Assembly (NCBI GenBank): GCA_019245555.1
Contig: JAFARH010000090.1
Span: forward strand, 1 to 6,756
DNA length: 6,756 nt
Reading direction: 5' to 3'
Source of the DNA: Betaproteobacteria bacterium
GTDB lineage: Bacteria > Pseudomonadota > Gammaproteobacteria > Burkholderiales > SG8-39
Numbering within the stretch: position 1 is the stretch's first letter; every line of letters begins with the position of its first letter. Of the stretch, positions 6,235-6,756 are shown piece by piece. The translations under genes and the position numbers were made by a program. Below the pieces are notes generated by a model. It was given only the letters and a program-made list of their open reading frames with translations, was not told where the DNA came from and made no database searches.

Positions 6235-6741
6235 ATGGGACAGCGACTCCTTCCGCAAACGCTCATAGACCTCTACGCGCACGCGCTCGCCATCGAGCGC
6301 GATGCATTCAAGCGCTTCGTCGAGCTCGAGCGCTTCATGCGTGACGCCGGCATGGACTACCTCGCCGAGGAGTTCGAGCGCATCGGCAAGGAAGAGCAGG
6401 AGCAGTACGAGGCGCTCGCCCTCGGCACCGCCGAGCGCGACCTGCCGCAGCTCGAGAGCTGGGAATACGCCTGGCACTATCTCGGCGCCGGCGCAGACAA
6501 GGTCGCCGCGCCGAAGAGCGCGCGTGACGCTCTCAAGCTCGCGCTCTCGACCGAGCGTCGCGCGCAGAACTTCTACGTCGACGTGGCCGAGCACGCCAAC
6601 GACGACGCGGTCTGCGCTTTTGCTGCAGAGATGGCGGCTGACGAGCAGCGCCACATCGCGCGCCTCGAGCAGCTCCTCGCGCGCGAGCCGGAGAACGTCA
6701 AGATCTCCGACGACGACGCCGAAGTACTCCTGAATAAGTAA
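6235..6741 (+). CDS. Ferritin-like (rubrerythrin-type) four-helix protein
   Basis: Predicted cytoplasmic four-helix ferritin-like domain protein of 168 residues from ATG 6235. The helices fit the diiron pattern: AIERDAFKRF (helix 1, E21), ERIGKEEQEQYEAL (helix 2, E54), then a connecting segment with WEYAWHYL. ALSTERRAQNFY (helix 3, E107) and MAADEQRHIARLEQLL (helix 4, E137xxH140) follow. In rubrerythrin-like proteins helix 2 normally carries ExxH; here the aligned residues are E54 and Q57, so one ligand histidine seems to be replaced by Gln. There is no C-terminal rubredoxin domain; the tail is acidic (ISDDDAE). Such proteins usually handle iron or peroxide, but activity here is uncertain. 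An upstream TTG at 6211 would add eight residues, but it lies between the arms of an inverted repeat. Neither start has a good Shine-Dalgarno, so ATG is preferred. The gene follows the solute-binding protein gene by 97 bp and probably has its own control. Confidence 0.85.
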   Translation: MGQRLLPQTLIDLYAHALAIERDAFKRFVELERFMRDAGMDYLAEEFERIGKEEQEQYEALALGTAERDLPQLESWEYAWHYLGAGADKVAAPKSARDALKLALSTERRAQNFYVDVAEHANDDAVCAFAAEMAADEQRHIARLEQLLAREPENVKISDDDAEVLLNK

Positions 6742-6756
6742 CTAGAACCCGATTTT

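Overview
The window is GC-rich, densely coded bacterial chromosome with no mobile elements, RNA genes or CRISPR visible. A glutaminyl-tRNA synthetase and an orphan Bug/TctC-type periplasmic receptor point to Proteobacteria, most likely a betaproteobacterium (Burkholderiales-like). This rests on family knowledge and the style of the GlnRS sequence, not on a search.

Layout from left to right. (1) 1-911, minus: the 5' part of glnS, running off the left edge. (2) 1058-2851 and 2862-4436, plus: two exported, distantly paralogous TPR-type proteins in a tightly coupled operon. (3) 4439-5125, minus: an unrecognised 228-residue cytoplasmic protein whose stop codon lies 2 bp from that of the second TPR gene. 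(4) 5175-6137, plus: a TctC/Bug solute-binding protein that starts at a TTG and is divergent from gene (3) across 49 bp. (5) 6235-6741, plus: a ferritin-like (rubrerythrin-type) four-helix protein, preceded by a 97-bp gap holding a short hairpin and a perfect 8-bp inverted repeat. No gap between genes reaches 150 bp.

glnS is housekeeping, and the Bug receptor probably feeds a tripartite tricarboxylate transporter encoded elsewhere. I see no pathway that links all six genes. The unit most likely to act as a functional pair is the TPR operon. Both products carry signal peptides and share a DPNCA motif, and both have the same six-histidine arrangement at identical spacing (H-x4-H-x3-H-x26-H-x2-H-x3-H). 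That is more than TPR scaffolding requires and suggests a shared site, possibly metal-binding, in the periplasm. It is the best candidate here for undescribed biology. The ferritin-like protein is the other point of interest, because one diiron-ligand motif appears altered (ExxQ in place of ExxH).
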